DNA from: TH-plancto1 sp031431195
Lineage (GTDB): Bacteria; Planctomycetota; Planctomycetia; Planctomycetales; Planctomycetaceae
Assembly: GCA_031431195.1 (NCBI GenBank)
Contig: JANPCU010000011.1
Coordinates: forward strand, 1-64,000
Reading direction: 5' to 3'
DNA: 64,000 bases
In this document: one piece after another, positions 42,029 to 50,726 of the stretch
How positions within the stretch are numbered: position 1 is the stretch's first letter
How the letters are laid out: every line of letters begins with the position of its first letter
Program-made: the position numbers and the translations under genes
The notes under the pieces: generated by a model
Databases searched by the model: none
What the model saw: the letters and a program-made list of their open reading frames with translations, nothing else
What the model was told of the DNA's origin: nothing

Positions 42029-43048
42029 TTACTTCTTCAATCCTGGGGCGGGAGCAGTTTGCATAGACGTATTCGCCTGCTCGATCAGCTTTAAGAAATC
42101 GTTGGTCGTATCGACTTCATCACGTCCCGTGGGGAGTACGAACTTGAAGGAAGTCGGGGGGACGGGTTGATCCACCGTCATGTTACGGAATGCCAGAAAC
42201 ATGATCGCCCGCTCCCCTGTGACTGCCCCGGTATCGCTCTGTTCATTTTTCAGATAGGTTATCTTCACGGGCAGTAATGTGTCAGCTGCGAAGTAGACCT
42301 GCACGGAATCGGGAAAGAAGGGGACCAAGTTTGCCAGGATCTCTTTGGCGTTTTCGCCGAGGCCCGCCTGGTACTTCTGGAGCACGACCGGGTCCCAACC
42401 GCCGTAGTAGACGCGGCATTTCCGCCCCTCGAACTCCTCTTCGGTGACTCGCTGGCCGATCATGCAGCGGTCGATCGACGCGAGAATCGCAGGCAGTCCG
42501 CCGATCCCCATTTCGGCTCCCAGACTGGCCACTGGCAGATTCAAGGTGTTCTCTGTGGCCGCGAGAATCTTTTGGACATCCCGGCGTGTATAGACAACAT
42601 CGGGGTCTTTGGCTCCGAATTTGCCGATGGCCTTTTCCGTATGCAGAATCGTCCCGTCGCAGATCTCTCTCAGCGACCCCTGCATTGAACCGACTCGGAT
42701 CTTGTACTCCAACCTGAGCTTGGGAAACGATCCGGAGAGATACGTCCCCGCCGCCTCGAGACGGCGCTCTCCGAGAATAATCTGCTGCTGCATGTCGGCC
42801 TGCAAAGATTGCCGGTTGAGCAGCTGACTGCGGGCCTCCAATAACAGCTGATCCGCCTCCGCCTTGTCTTCCGGGGACGATTCCGCAGCGGGTTTGTTAC
42901 CGAGGGCTGCGTCGGAACTCTTTTCGTCGACGGCCTTTTCGGCAGCTGCGGGAGGATCCTGTAGAGCCTGGACGGAGCGAATTCCCGCCCAGCCGATCCC
43001 GAGCAGGAGAACGGAGCAGGACAGCGCGAGTGTGGAGGGAGTTTTCAT
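42029..43048 (-). CDS. Exported protein, possibly LolA-like fold, unknown function
   Basis: The 339-residue product has a signal peptide (MKTPSTLALSCSVLLLGIGW, cleavage near VQA/LQD), an Ala/Glu/Lys-rich linker and a helical stretch with LLLEARSQLLNRQSLQADMQ. A beta-rich domain follows (FPKLRLEYKIRVGSMQGSL, REICDGTILHTEKAIG, VQVYFAADTLLPVKITYL, FLAFRNMTVDQPVPPTSF). The order of motifs (helix, then a strand asking for a DGxxLYT-like turn, then D..LP..I.Y) resembles lipoprotein-carrier-like proteins; this is an inference from pattern only. It is divergent from the surface-protein gene at 43319, with 270 bases between. Confidence 0.65.
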   Translation of the reverse strand: MKTPSTLALSCSVLLLGIGWAGIRSVQALQDPPAAAEKAVDEKSSDAALGNKPAAESSPEDKAEADQLLLEARSQLLNRQSLQADMQQQIILGERRLEAAGTYLSGSFPKLRLEYKIRVGSMQGSLREICDGTILHTEKAIGKFGAKDPDVVYTRRDVQKILAATENTLNLPVASLGAEMGIGGLPAILASIDRCMIGQRVTEEEFEGRKCRVYYGGWDPVVLQKYQAGLGENAKEILANLVPFFPDSVQVYFAADTLLPVKITYLKNEQSDTGAVTGERAIMFLAFRNMTVDQPVPPTSFKFVLPTGRDEVDTTNDFLKLIEQANTSMQTAPAPGLKK

Positions 43049-43318
43049 GTTGGCGCGAAAATGACGGATTTGCCAAAGATTCCCAAGGCAACGGTCCGAA
43101 TACAAAGACTGACTGCGAGTGGGCAGTGGAGTTCTTTCTGCGATCAGAAGGAAACCCTGCCTGTCGAGGACGTTCAACCTCGACCACAGATCAGCTCCTT
43201 GTGGGGGACTGCGTCTGGGACGGAACCGCAAGTGGTCGGGATTGTAGCGGCAACAACTGACGTGGGTCGACCGCAACCGGAACGATTCGATAAGTCCAGC
43301 TTCCAAAAAGGGTGTGCG

Positions 43319-44506
43319 ATGAGATTTTACTTCCTCGCATTGGGGACCTTGGTGATCGTGTGCGTCGGATGCGCAGACGGCCAGCAACTGGTTCGCAAGA
43401 ACGAATACCATGCTCCTCCAGCTCAAATGCTGGCCCAGCCGGGCCCCATGGTCGGAGGCCCCGGACCAGGGGTCATGTCCATGAACTTCCCGCCGCCGGG
43501 GATTCAGCAGGTGGGCTACGATTGTCCTCCGGGTTATCCGGGCGGATACGGTGGAGGTTACGGCGGCGGACCACAGCGAACCAGCCAGGTTCGCTTCCTC
43601 GGCCCCGAGGGCATGCACGTGGGCTGGCAGATCGGTCAAGGCTTCGCCGAGCACCAGATCCTCGCTCCGGGCCGGTACAACTTCGCTCAAGGTGCGACGT
43701 ACCGGTTGAAGCTCAGCGATGTGCCCGGTCGCGAAGGTCTGACGGTCTACCCGACGCTCCACATCTATCCGACGCAGACCCAGACCAGTGCATATTTGTC
43801 GCACAACGCTCTGCCACTGCGGATCAATGACGAGGATCTCGATCAGATCGAGACGAACAACTACGTCACCAAGGTCATCTACCTGCCAGACGCCAAGTAT
43901 CAAGAGCTGGCGATTGCCGGTGTCGAGGAACTCGTCTCGACCCGCCTCGGACCGGGACTCGATCCTGTGGCCGAAGCCGACCGTCGCGGCACCATCATGG
44001 CTGTGATCCGCATGGGCAACATGGACTACGAAATGCCCGGCCAGTTGAATGCCGTGAGCCAGACCGGGGCCGACAGTGCCATCGATCTGGTGGATGGCGA
44101 AGCCGGTCAGTTCGTGCCGCCTCAGCCGATCAGTGATTTCCAGTCGACCGGGGGCAACATCCCCAGTGACATGGTCATGGGTGGACCCGCTGGTCCCGGC
44201 CAGCCTCCTTACGACATGATCGCTGGCATCAATGCTCCGATGTACGGTTATCCTTCGGTCGGCACGCCGATCGGGCTGCCCGGACCTCCGCACATTCCGT
44301 TCGGTCGGCCTGCGGGTCTGAAGTCTCACACGGTCCGCAACCTGACCGATGTCGATCTGGGCGAGCCCGTGGATCACCTGCTCTACGACGTGCGGCATGA
44401 GCCAGGCATTCGGATGCCACATCCGGTCAAGCATGTCGAGTACACCGAAACCCATCCGGTCTATCGTCCGGGCGAGACCTCGGTCCCCGCGTGGGCGGAC
44501 CAGTAA
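43319..44506 (+). CDS. Gly/Pro-rich putative surface lipoprotein, paralogue of 44908-45591
   Basis: The 395-residue product has a signal peptide with a lipobox-like LVIVCVGCADG (Cys 18). A Gly/Pro/Tyr-rich segment follows (PPGYPGGYGGGYGGGP), then a domain with FLGPEGMHVGWQIG, GATYRLKLSDVPGREGLTVY, YVTKVIYLPD and AEADRRGTIMAVIRMG. The downstream gene encodes the same domain (YRIKIANIPEYPGLEIYP, MVTKVIYLE, AADQRGRPIAILRIGG), so the two are paralogues. The C-terminal 120 residues are Pro/Gly-rich. The ATG at 43319 places the signal peptide first. The domain is one I recall only from planctomycetes; function unknown, probably cell surface. Confidence 0.78.
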   Translation: MRFYFLALGTLVIVCVGCADGQQLVRKNEYHAPPAQMLAQPGPMVGGPGPGVMSMNFPPPGIQQVGYDCPPGYPGGYGGGYGGGPQRTSQVRFLGPEGMHVGWQIGQGFAEHQILAPGRYNFAQGATYRLKLSDVPGREGLTVYPTLHIYPTQTQTSAYLSHNALPLRINDEDLDQIETNNYVTKVIYLPDAKYQELAIAGVEELVSTRLGPGLDPVAEADRRGTIMAVIRMGNMDYEMPGQLNAVSQTGADSAIDLVDGEAGQFVPPQPISDFQSTGGNIPSDMVMGGPAGPGQPPYDMIAGINAPMYGYPSVGTPIGLPGPPHIPFGRPAGLKSHTVRNLTDVDLGEPVDHLLYDVRHEPGIRMPHPVKHVEYTETHPVYRPGETSVPAWADQ

Positions 44507-44572
44507 TACTGAGTGCGGGGACAACCAGCGGGTCGCACACCCACCTCGCTGGTGGACCTTTTGAATTCCACG

Positions 44573-44606
44573 CGGTGGGTCGTGTTCCGCGACCCACCGT
44601 GTTTTT
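44573..44606 (+). terminator. Intrinsic terminator after the surface-lipoprotein gene
   Basis: CGGTGGGTCG and CGACCCACCG form a perfect 10-base-pair stem with a 7-base loop, followed directly by TGTTTTTG. Stem plus T-run, 67 bases after the stop codon, is a textbook Rho-independent terminator. The stem sequence may itself belong to a dispersed repeat family. Confidence 0.65.
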
Positions 44607-44689
44607 GTTGGGGGGGGGAGTCTCCCTCGACATCCAACATACATCATCATCAATCCCCCTGTTCCGCTCTGAACTCACCTGACCAGAGA

Positions 44690-44797
44690 GAAAGCCACCG
44701 ATGAACACAGATAAACACAGATGATTGCCCCTCCTCATCTGTGTTTATCTGTGTTTATCTGTGTTTATCTGTGTTCATCGGTGTTTATCGGTGGCTC
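44690..44797. repeat. GATGAACACAGATAA inverted repeat, copy 2, with tandem units
   Basis: The left arm GCCACCGATGAACACAGATA (44694 onward) pairs with the right arm ending GGTGTTTATCGGTGGC. The right side is expanded by four tandem ATCTGTGTTT units. It is the same family as 25530-25646. A tandem CTCAAAG / CTCAACC stretch at about 44865-44898 follows before the next gene. Confidence 0.8.
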
Positions 44798-44907
44798 ATT
44801 CTCCTCCCTTCTGTCGTTCACATCCGTTGTGGAAACGAAGAGAAGGAACCGCGATCCGGGCAAAGCTCAAAGCTCAAAGCTCAACCCTCAACCCTCAACG
44901 TGTTCCT

Positions 44908-45591
44908 ATGCGATTTCCAGCCCACGTTGCCATCGCTCTGCTCCTCACTCTGGTGAGCCTGACCCCGGTCCAGGCTCAGAGTAAGTTCGGGAAGACGGGG
45001 AAGTACTATCCCCTCGATCATCGCAAGCCGGTCGGCGAAGCGGGACGCTGGCAGGTCATCGCTCAGCCGGGGATTCAGCACTACGTCCAGCCGGTCCAGA
45101 TCAAGCTCCCCACCACGGGCGAAGTCTCGTTCTACAACGGCAGCCCGCAACCGGCTGTCACTCTGCCCGCCCCGGCCCAGGCAGGCATGCAGGTCGGATA
45201 TGCCTACCGCATCAAGATCGCCAACATCCCCGAGTACCCCGGCCTCGAGATCTACCCGTCGATTGAGCTGCTCGGACGCCTGCACCCGCCCGCCGAACTC
45301 AAGGACAAGTACCCGGTCCCCGTCGAGATTACTCCCGAGGAGATCGAGGCGGTCATGAAAGACCAGATGGTCACCAAGGTCATCTACCTCGAACAGCCGC
45401 AGGTCGCCACCCCTTCGCGCCAGGTCGACGGCCGCTCGCACGTCGAGTCACTCGGTGTCGAGGTCAATCTGCTCGAGGCAGCTGACCAGCGCGGTCGCCC
45501 GATTGCCATCCTCCGCATCGGCGGTCGCATCCCCGATATGAACTCCTCCGAAGACGAGTTCTACTCCACCAGCCCGATCACCCTGCCGTAG
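44908..45591 (+). CDS. Exported protein, paralogue of 43319-44506
   Basis: The 227-residue product has a clean signal peptide (MRFPAHVAIALLLTLVSLTP, cleavage near VQA/QSK). The mature part carries the same domain as the gene upstream: QHYVQPVQIKLPTTGEVSFY, GYAYRIKIANIPEYPGLEIY, ITPEEIEAVMKDQMVTKVIY and AADQRGRPIAILRIGGR. It lacks the lipobox and the Gly-rich insert of its paralogue. The frame is open far upstream, but that part is translated repeat DNA, so ATG 44908 is the start. The stop codon TAG at 45589-45591 runs straight into the next repeat. Confidence 0.78.
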   Translation: MRFPAHVAIALLLTLVSLTPVQAQSKFGKTGKYYPLDHRKPVGEAGRWQVIAQPGIQHYVQPVQIKLPTTGEVSFYNGSPQPAVTLPAPAQAGMQVGYAYRIKIANIPEYPGLEIYPSIELLGRLHPPAELKDKYPVPVEITPEEIEAVMKDQMVTKVIYLEQPQVATPSRQVDGRSHVESLGVEVNLLEAADQRGRPIAILRIGGRIPDMNSSEDEFYSTSPITLP

Positions 45592-45807
45592 TGGGATAGG
45601 CTTCCAGCCTGTCATCAACAGAGACTCAGAAGCCAGATTGTGGAACACTAATCTTCACTGATCACCACTAATCCGGAAAAGATTAGTGGTAATTAGCGAT
45701 GATCAGTGTTCCCAAATCCCCCTCCAGCGGCATGTCCCAGAGAACACTCACTGCCAGCTTGATCGTGTGTCGTTGATCGCAGACGACAGGCTGGAAGCCT
45801 ATCCCAC
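45591..45807. repeat. Nested palindromic element (GTGGGATAGGCTTCCAGCC family)
   Basis: The outer arms are exact: GTGGGATAGGCTTCCAGCCT (starting 45591) and its reverse complement ending 45807, 23 bases each. Nested inside is a second inverted repeat of 32-base arms, 45642-45673 and 45681-45712 (GGAACACTAATC with GATCAGTGTTCC, CCACTAATC with GATTAGTGG). The outer left arm starts on the last base of the stop codon of the gene before it. Confidence 0.85.
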
Positions 45808-45843
45808 GGGCCGCCATCAGACACTGTTCAGGAAGACCTCCCC

Positions 45844-47259
45844 ATGAGTTCACCCCTCTTCCGCCCACAACGCCCGCTCCTGTCGCGCTCGGCCCGCTGG
45901 ACGGCGCTGCTGGGAGCCTGCCTGCTCACCTCCTCGTGCGCCAACCAACGGCCCACGGTCCAGACTAGCCGCGCACCGCGCACAGAGGTGGCCCAGGCCC
46001 CCGCCGCGCGGGCCACTCTCGACGATGCTCCCGAGGCCATCGTGACCACGCACCGCGCTCAAAGCCCACAGCTCGCCCCACCTACTGAGGACATTCACTT
46101 TCAGCAGCGGCTCAAGAGCAGCACCGTTCGCAGTGGGTCCGATCACGATCTGAGCCAACCACAGTCGATCCAGCAGACCGGCTATGACGAGGCCGTATGC
46201 CCGCCACCTTTGAGCTACAGCTGCGAGCCGCGCGAGTACGTCGACACCCCCGGCTGTCCTCAAGACGGCATGCCCTGCCGCAGCTGCCAACCGTCATACG
46301 CTCCCCTGATCGGAGCACTCCCCGCCACACGCATCGATTCCGAGCCGTTCTACTACGGCGACGAGTACATCTGTGATGGTGGCGACGAAGGCTACCCCGT
46401 CCATTACCACGGCCCCGACATGCAGGGTGTCGAGACGGAGGACACCGTTGTCGAGTTCCACGACAACCACGGTGAACGCCGCGTACAGCCGAGTAACAAG
46501 GTCTGCATCTATGCCCCGCGCTTTGCCTCGGTCCGCTCGGCCACGGCTCCCATCGCCGGTGTCCAGATCGCCAAGGTGGCTGGCGCTCACGATGGCCAAT
46601 CGGTCGTCGGCTACAACGCTCAAATGCGGATCGACGAGAACCGCCGTGTCGATCAGTTGGAGACCTTCCGCCTGCGATCGCGGGCCAGTGGACTCGGTCA
46701 GCAGCAGACGGACAATATGTTCGACGCCACGCAGTCGGTGTCCGTCCACGCCAAGCTGATCAACCTCTACGAAGCCCGTAAGTTCATCACCGATGGCCAG
46801 TACGTCCAGGGCGAGAACGCGGTCATCGCCGATGGAATGGCCGCAGCGGGTGTCTGGTCCCGTGACTTGAACCCGGTCGTCTCCGCCAGCGATGTCACCG
46901 GTCAGCAAGTGAACACCGTCACCAATGTCGAAGCGTATGTCGGGGTGGAAGATCCACGCGGACCGGGCCAGCTGCGAGTGGTGAAACTCGCGGACAAGTC
47001 GGTCGCCGAAATTGGCGACACCGTCGAGTTCACCATCCGGATCGACAACCTGGGTGGCCTCGAATTGACGAAGGTGATGCTGGTTGACAACCTGACTCCC
47101 CGCTTGGAGTACATTGACGGTTCGGCGACGAATACCATCGATGGCGAGTTGCTGATTGAGGACAACGGCGAGGGCAGTTCAAAGCTGACCTTCCGTCTCT
47201 CCGAGCCGCTGAAGGGCAAGACCGGCGGCGTGCTGAAGTTCCAGTGCCTGGTCCGGTAA
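45844..47259 (+). CDS. DUF11-domain putative surface lipoprotein
   Basis: The 471-residue product has a signal sequence with a lipobox-like LGACLLTSSCANQ (Cys 33), then a Thr/Pro/Ala-rich linker. A Cys-rich block (VCPPPLSYSCEPREYVDTPG, MPCRSCQPSY), a middle domain (VCIYAPRFASVRSATAPIAG and EARKFITDGQYV) and a C-terminal DUF11-type beta-sandwich follow (VAEIGDTVEFTIRIDNLGG, TKVMLVDNLTPRLEYIDGS). DUF11 domains are common in bacterial surface proteins. It follows two related exported-protein genes on the same strand, and the three are probably one envelope group. Confidence 0.88.
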   Translation: MSSPLFRPQRPLLSRSARWTALLGACLLTSSCANQRPTVQTSRAPRTEVAQAPAARATLDDAPEAIVTTHRAQSPQLAPPTEDIHFQQRLKSSTVRSGSDHDLSQPQSIQQTGYDEAVCPPPLSYSCEPREYVDTPGCPQDGMPCRSCQPSYAPLIGALPATRIDSEPFYYGDEYICDGGDEGYPVHYHGPDMQGVETEDTVVEFHDNHGERRVQPSNKVCIYAPRFASVRSATAPIAGVQIAKVAGAHDGQSVVGYNAQMRIDENRRVDQLETFRLRSRASGLGQQQTDNMFDATQSVSVHAKLINLYEARKFITDGQYVQGENAVIADGMAAAGVWSRDLNPVVSASDVTGQQVNTVTNVEAYVGVEDPRGPGQLRVVKLADKSVAEIGDTVEFTIRIDNLGGLELTKVMLVDNLTPRLEYIDGSATNTIDGELLIEDNGEGSSKLTFRLSEPLKGKTGGVLKFQCLVR

Positions 47260-47289
47260 GCGTCGTTTTTTTCTCGCGGGGAGAACTGA

Positions 47290-47391
47290 GACATTTCGTA
47301 GGACGGACGTCCTCGTCCGTCCGTGTGGAAAGCCTCGCAGAGCGACCGACGAGGACGTCCGTCGTACGTCTCATTTTGGCCCGTGTGAAGT
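47290..47391. repeat. Palindromic repeat (GTAGGACGGACGTCC family), copy 1
   Basis: The arms GTAGGACGGACGTCCTCGTC (47298 onward) and GACGAGGACGTCCGTCGTAC (ending 47367) are complementary apart from a few positions. The flanks GAGAC and GTCTC extend the pairing, and each arm is partly palindromic. Copy 2 at 59049-59180 shares the flanking GTGAAGTAT as well, which marks the element's edge. Confidence 0.85.
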
Positions 47392-47454
47392 ATAAATCGC
47401 CAGCCCGCTGCGCCAGCCAGCTCCGCGTGCTAAAGTTCTATCTGGCCAGATTGC

Positions 47455-47639
47455 GTGGGTGGCGGTGTCAGGAGGCTTTGCGGATGGCCCCGACTGGGGA
47501 GACCGTCGCTCGCCGGATCTCCGACCGCTGCCTCGAAAGTTTCGCCCAGGACGATCGAGTCACCCGTTTCCTCGATCGAATCGCTCAGCCGTGTCCAGCC
47601 TCGCCGGGGCCATCCGCAAAGCCTCCTGACCCCGTCACC
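47455..47639. repeat. Short relative of the composite element, copy C
   Basis: The terminal arms at 47455-47492 and 47604-47639 are those of the large inverted repeat in copies A and B (core GTCAGGAGGCTTTGCGGATG with CATCCGCAAAGCCTCCTGAC). The 111-base interior is unrelated to theirs, and the two extra hairpin modules are absent. So only the arms are conserved in this copy. Confidence 0.85.
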
Positions 47640-47723
47640 TGTCGGCTCGTCACCGGAGCCATTCCGCTCTAAACTCTGAGTGAATCAGACACCCTCGCAC
47701 GACCGGAACGGGATGAAACGCGT

Positions 47724-48953
47724 ATGACGAACCGACGGCTCGTGCTCCGCTCCGCAACATGGATGCTCTGCTCACTGGGTGTGCTGCTGCTGAGTTTGGG
47801 CGGAGTCGCAGTTCAGGGCGCGGACCGACCTCCGGCACCGCCCGTCGCCCAGCGCCTCTGCCCGCTCGTGATTACCGCTGAGCAGGTCAGGCCGCATGTC
47901 GAGTACCTCGCCAGCCCGGAACTCGGCGGGCGGGACGGGGCCGGAGCGACACTCGCAGCGGAGTATCTGGCGAAGACCCTCCGCGAGGCTGGCCTCCAAC
48001 CCCTCTTCGGTAGCGAGTTCTTCCAACCGATCCCCGGCAGCGTCCAGTCTGACGGCACCCAACCCGAGATCGGTCGCAACGTCGGCGCGATCTGGCCAGG
48101 GTCGGACCCAATATTAAAGGACGATGTCATCCTGCTCGCGGCCCACTATGACCATCTCGGGATGCGGCGAGGACAGCTGCATCCGGGGGCGGATGACAAT
48201 GCCAGCGGGGTGGCGATGCTGCTGGAGACAGCGCGTCTCGTGTCGTCGCTGCCCCACAAGCCGCGTCGCAGCATTGCGTTCGTCGGCTTCGATATGGAGG
48301 AGGAGTTGCTCTACGGCTCACGCTGGTTCGCCGCACATCCGCCGGTGCCGCTCACTCGCATCAAACTGATGGTCACCGCTGATCTGATTGGGCGATCACT
48401 GGGGGATTTGCCGCTTCCTTTGGTGTTCCTGTTCGGGTCGGAGTATTCGCCCGAGTTGCGAACACGCCTAGCCGAGGTCGGCACACCCAGCGGACTCGAG
48501 GTCGGTCGTCTGGGAGTCGACTTCATCGGCAACCGCAGTGACTACGTCCCCTTCCGAGATCAGCGCATTCCGTTCCTGTTCTTCTCAACCGGCGAGCATC
48601 CCGACTACCACACCCCGCGCGATACCCCCGACCGGATCGAGTACGACAAGCTGGCCCGCATCAGCAGCGTCATGGCCCAGCTAATCGTCCAAGTTGCCAA
48701 TGCGGACAAGGCCCCCGTGTGGAATGCTCAGCCGGAGCCCGACCTCGAAGAGGCCCGTACGATGGAGCGAGTGACAGAAGTCATGTTGTCCGAGGAGGCC
48801 GCCGGGCACCGTCAGTTTTCTACGACTGTCCGCTTCGTCGCCGAGCAGACGCTGTCGAAAACCTGTTACATGCGCGAGCGTGGCCGATTGACCGCCGACG
48901 AGCGAGTCTGGCTCAAGCGGAGTGCGCAGTTCCTGCTGCTGAGTGCGTTTTGA
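47724..48953 (+). CDS. Exported M28-family zinc aminopeptidase
   Basis: The 409-residue product has a signal peptide (MLCSLGVLLLSLGGVAVQGA region, residues about 14-33). The co-catalytic di-zinc site of M28 peptidases follows: AHYDHLGM (His), GADDNASGVAMLLE (bridging Asp), FDMEEELLYGSRWF (catalytic Glu pair), TADLIGRS (Asp) and HPDYHTPRDTPDRI (His). A C-terminal extension of about 90 residues is unassigned. Such enzymes trim peptides from the N-terminus outside the cytoplasm. It is a single gene, with two repeat elements directly upstream. Confidence 0.93.
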   Translation: MTNRRLVLRSATWMLCSLGVLLLSLGGVAVQGADRPPAPPVAQRLCPLVITAEQVRPHVEYLASPELGGRDGAGATLAAEYLAKTLREAGLQPLFGSEFFQPIPGSVQSDGTQPEIGRNVGAIWPGSDPILKDDVILLAAHYDHLGMRRGQLHPGADDNASGVAMLLETARLVSSLPHKPRRSIAFVGFDMEEELLYGSRWFAAHPPVPLTRIKLMVTADLIGRSLGDLPLPLVFLFGSEYSPELRTRLAEVGTPSGLEVGRLGVDFIGNRSDYVPFRDQRIPFLFFSTGEHPDYHTPRDTPDRIEYDKLARISSVMAQLIVQVANADKAPVWNAQPEPDLEEARTMERVTEVMLSEEAAGHRQFSTTVRFVAEQTLSKTCYMRERGRLTADERVWLKRSAQFLLLSAF

Positions 48954-49274
48954 GAAACGGCGGAGAGATGAATTGCTCTCGCAAGAACATTCGTCATCTG
49001 CCTGGACTGCTCACTCCGCGAAGGCGGTTTTTATGGATCGAGTCCGGTGACTGGAGTCGAGTTTGGCGCGCAGCCCCTGGAAACTGACCTTCGCATGAGC
49101 CCCTCGATCGATGGCAACGACTCAGGGGGGCAGGCGACTGGTCACTCATGACTCACCGTTCGCCTCGCATGGCGTCGCGGCCCTGCCATTTGCCATCCGC
49201 ATCCCCTTCCGCGACACTCTCAACAGGAAAAGCAGCACCCGCGCCGCCTACCCTCCGCTTCCTTCTGGCTCTCT
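48954..49274. other. Gap, nothing recognised
   Basis: No open frame with family similarity, no clear hairpin and no promoter that stands out. Confidence 0.4.
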
Positions 49275-50726
49275 ATGAACTTCGCCGTCATTGCGGACGA
49301 CATCACGTTCTCCAGCCTGTCCGACATGATCGGGTTATGGCACGGTGAGGTCGTCGCTGTCGCTGGGACGGTCCGCAGTGAGCAGCTTCCGCCCGGAGTG
49401 AATGCGGGATGGGAGCTTGGCTCCGAGACGCCAAAGCCCGTCGAGGCCGTGCTGGCCTCGGGAGCGGTCCCCACTGTAACGACAGTTGTCCCGCCACTCG
49501 TACGGCAGGGGCTGGCGGTATGGCTGATCCCGGAATCGGTTCTCGGCTCAGACTTCGTCTATGCGCAGATTCCCCTCGATGAGGAGTTCCCCGACCAGTT
49601 GCGGGCGGTCTGGCCGTTGAGACAATCCCCCGCCGTCCTCGAGCTGAGGCGACAGCTGGCCACGGGTTACTTGGGAATGGTGCTGCATCTGCAAATGGAG
49701 AGGTCGGTCGCGTGCGGCCCATCGTTCAATCCGGCGACTGCCGAGGCGGCCTGGCTCCAAGATGCGGATCTGTTGCGGACGCTGGCGGGCGGAGACTATC
49801 GGCGGGTCACGGCGATCCATTCGGGCTTGACCGCCGCAGGGATCTCGACCGCTTCGGTCGGCCTGAGCGGCGAGGCGGTGCCGGACGCGATGTGGGCCTT
49901 TCGCGGGGGGGCTGTCTGGCGAGCAGAGCTGACGGTTACGACCGAACGCGGGGCCTCGGTGCTGTCGTGGGAGGGAAACTCGGCACCGACGCTGACGATC
50001 AATTGCCATGTGGTCGAATTGCCGGCCCCAGCCGGGAGGGCGAGGCTCCTGCCAGCCTCGAATGCCGACACGCTGCCCATCGGAGTGACCCCCTGGAGCG
50101 AGGCCGTGCGGGCGTTCGACTTGCTCGATGCCGCGCGGCGTTCCCTCGTGCGCCGCCGCACCGTGGAACTCCAGTTCGAGTCGACCTCCGAACGGAGCCA
50201 ATTCAAGACGCACATGACCACGGTCGGCTGCGGTCTGTTGCTGTACACGATGTTCGGACTGATCGGGATCTTGTTTGTCGGTCGGATGTTCGACCCCCGC
50301 GACACGCAGCAGAAGCAATCCGAGGTGGCCGGGTTTGTTTTGACCGAGGAGGCATTTTACCTGGATGATGCAGACGATTTGCGAGCACTGAGCCCACTAG
50401 GCCGTGAAACCTTGACGGGGATCATCGAGAATTACCAGCGTCGATCAGCAACGATTCTCATCGAGGGAGAATCGGAACCTGCGGACTCGACAGGGAATCA
50501 GTGCCGTGCAATGGTCATTCAAGAACTGACCGCCGCCAACCTCAAAGACGTGGAGGTCCGCACGCTGGTGCGTCCGCTGCGGGGCCTGTGGTTCAAACGC
50601 GGGATGATCCTGGCCTGGGTCGTTCTCTTTCTGCCACTGGGAATTTTTCTGGTCATCCAAGTCTTGATCGGCGTCACGCCCACGGCGAAATCGGGAGTGA
50701 CCGACAAGGGGACAGCGATTCCTTGA
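49275..50726 (+). CDS. Membrane protein of unknown function
   Basis: The 483-residue product begins MNFAVIADDITFSSLSDMIG, has a large soluble N-terminal part with WHGEVVAVAGTVRSEQLPPG and ELQFESTSERSQFKTHMTTV, then a hydrophobic segment at about residues 315-335 (VGCGLLLYTMFGLIGILFVG) and a second near the C-terminus (GMILAWVVLFLPLGIFLVIQ). The region between them is about 100 residues. The opening GEVVAVAGTV resembles the strand that begins E3-ligase-like bacterial membrane proteins, but no RING-like cysteines are present. I do not assign a family. It stands alone on its strand. Confidence 0.7.
   Translation: MNFAVIADDITFSSLSDMIGLWHGEVVAVAGTVRSEQLPPGVNAGWELGSETPKPVEAVLASGAVPTVTTVVPPLVRQGLAVWLIPESVLGSDFVYAQIPLDEEFPDQLRAVWPLRQSPAVLELRRQLATGYLGMVLHLQMERSVACGPSFNPATAEAAWLQDADLLRTLAGGDYRRVTAIHSGLTAAGISTASVGLSGEAVPDAMWAFRGGAVWRAELTVTTERGASVLSWEGNSAPTLTINCHVVELPAPAGRARLLPASNADTLPIGVTPWSEAVRAFDLLDAARRSLVRRRTVELQFESTSERSQFKTHMTTVGCGLLLYTMFGLIGILFVGRMFDPRDTQQKQSEVAGFVLTEEAFYLDDADDLRALSPLGRETLTGIIENYQRRSATILIEGESEPADSTGNQCRAMVIQELTAANLKDVEVRTLVRPLRGLWFKRGMILAWVVLFLPLGIFLVIQVLIGVTPTAKSGVTDKGTAIP

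Noticed and set aside
43049..44653. Minus-strand frame extending the exported protein at 42029 to 874 residues
   Set aside because: The extension is antisense to the surface-protein gene at 43319, and a signal peptide marks the true start at 43048.
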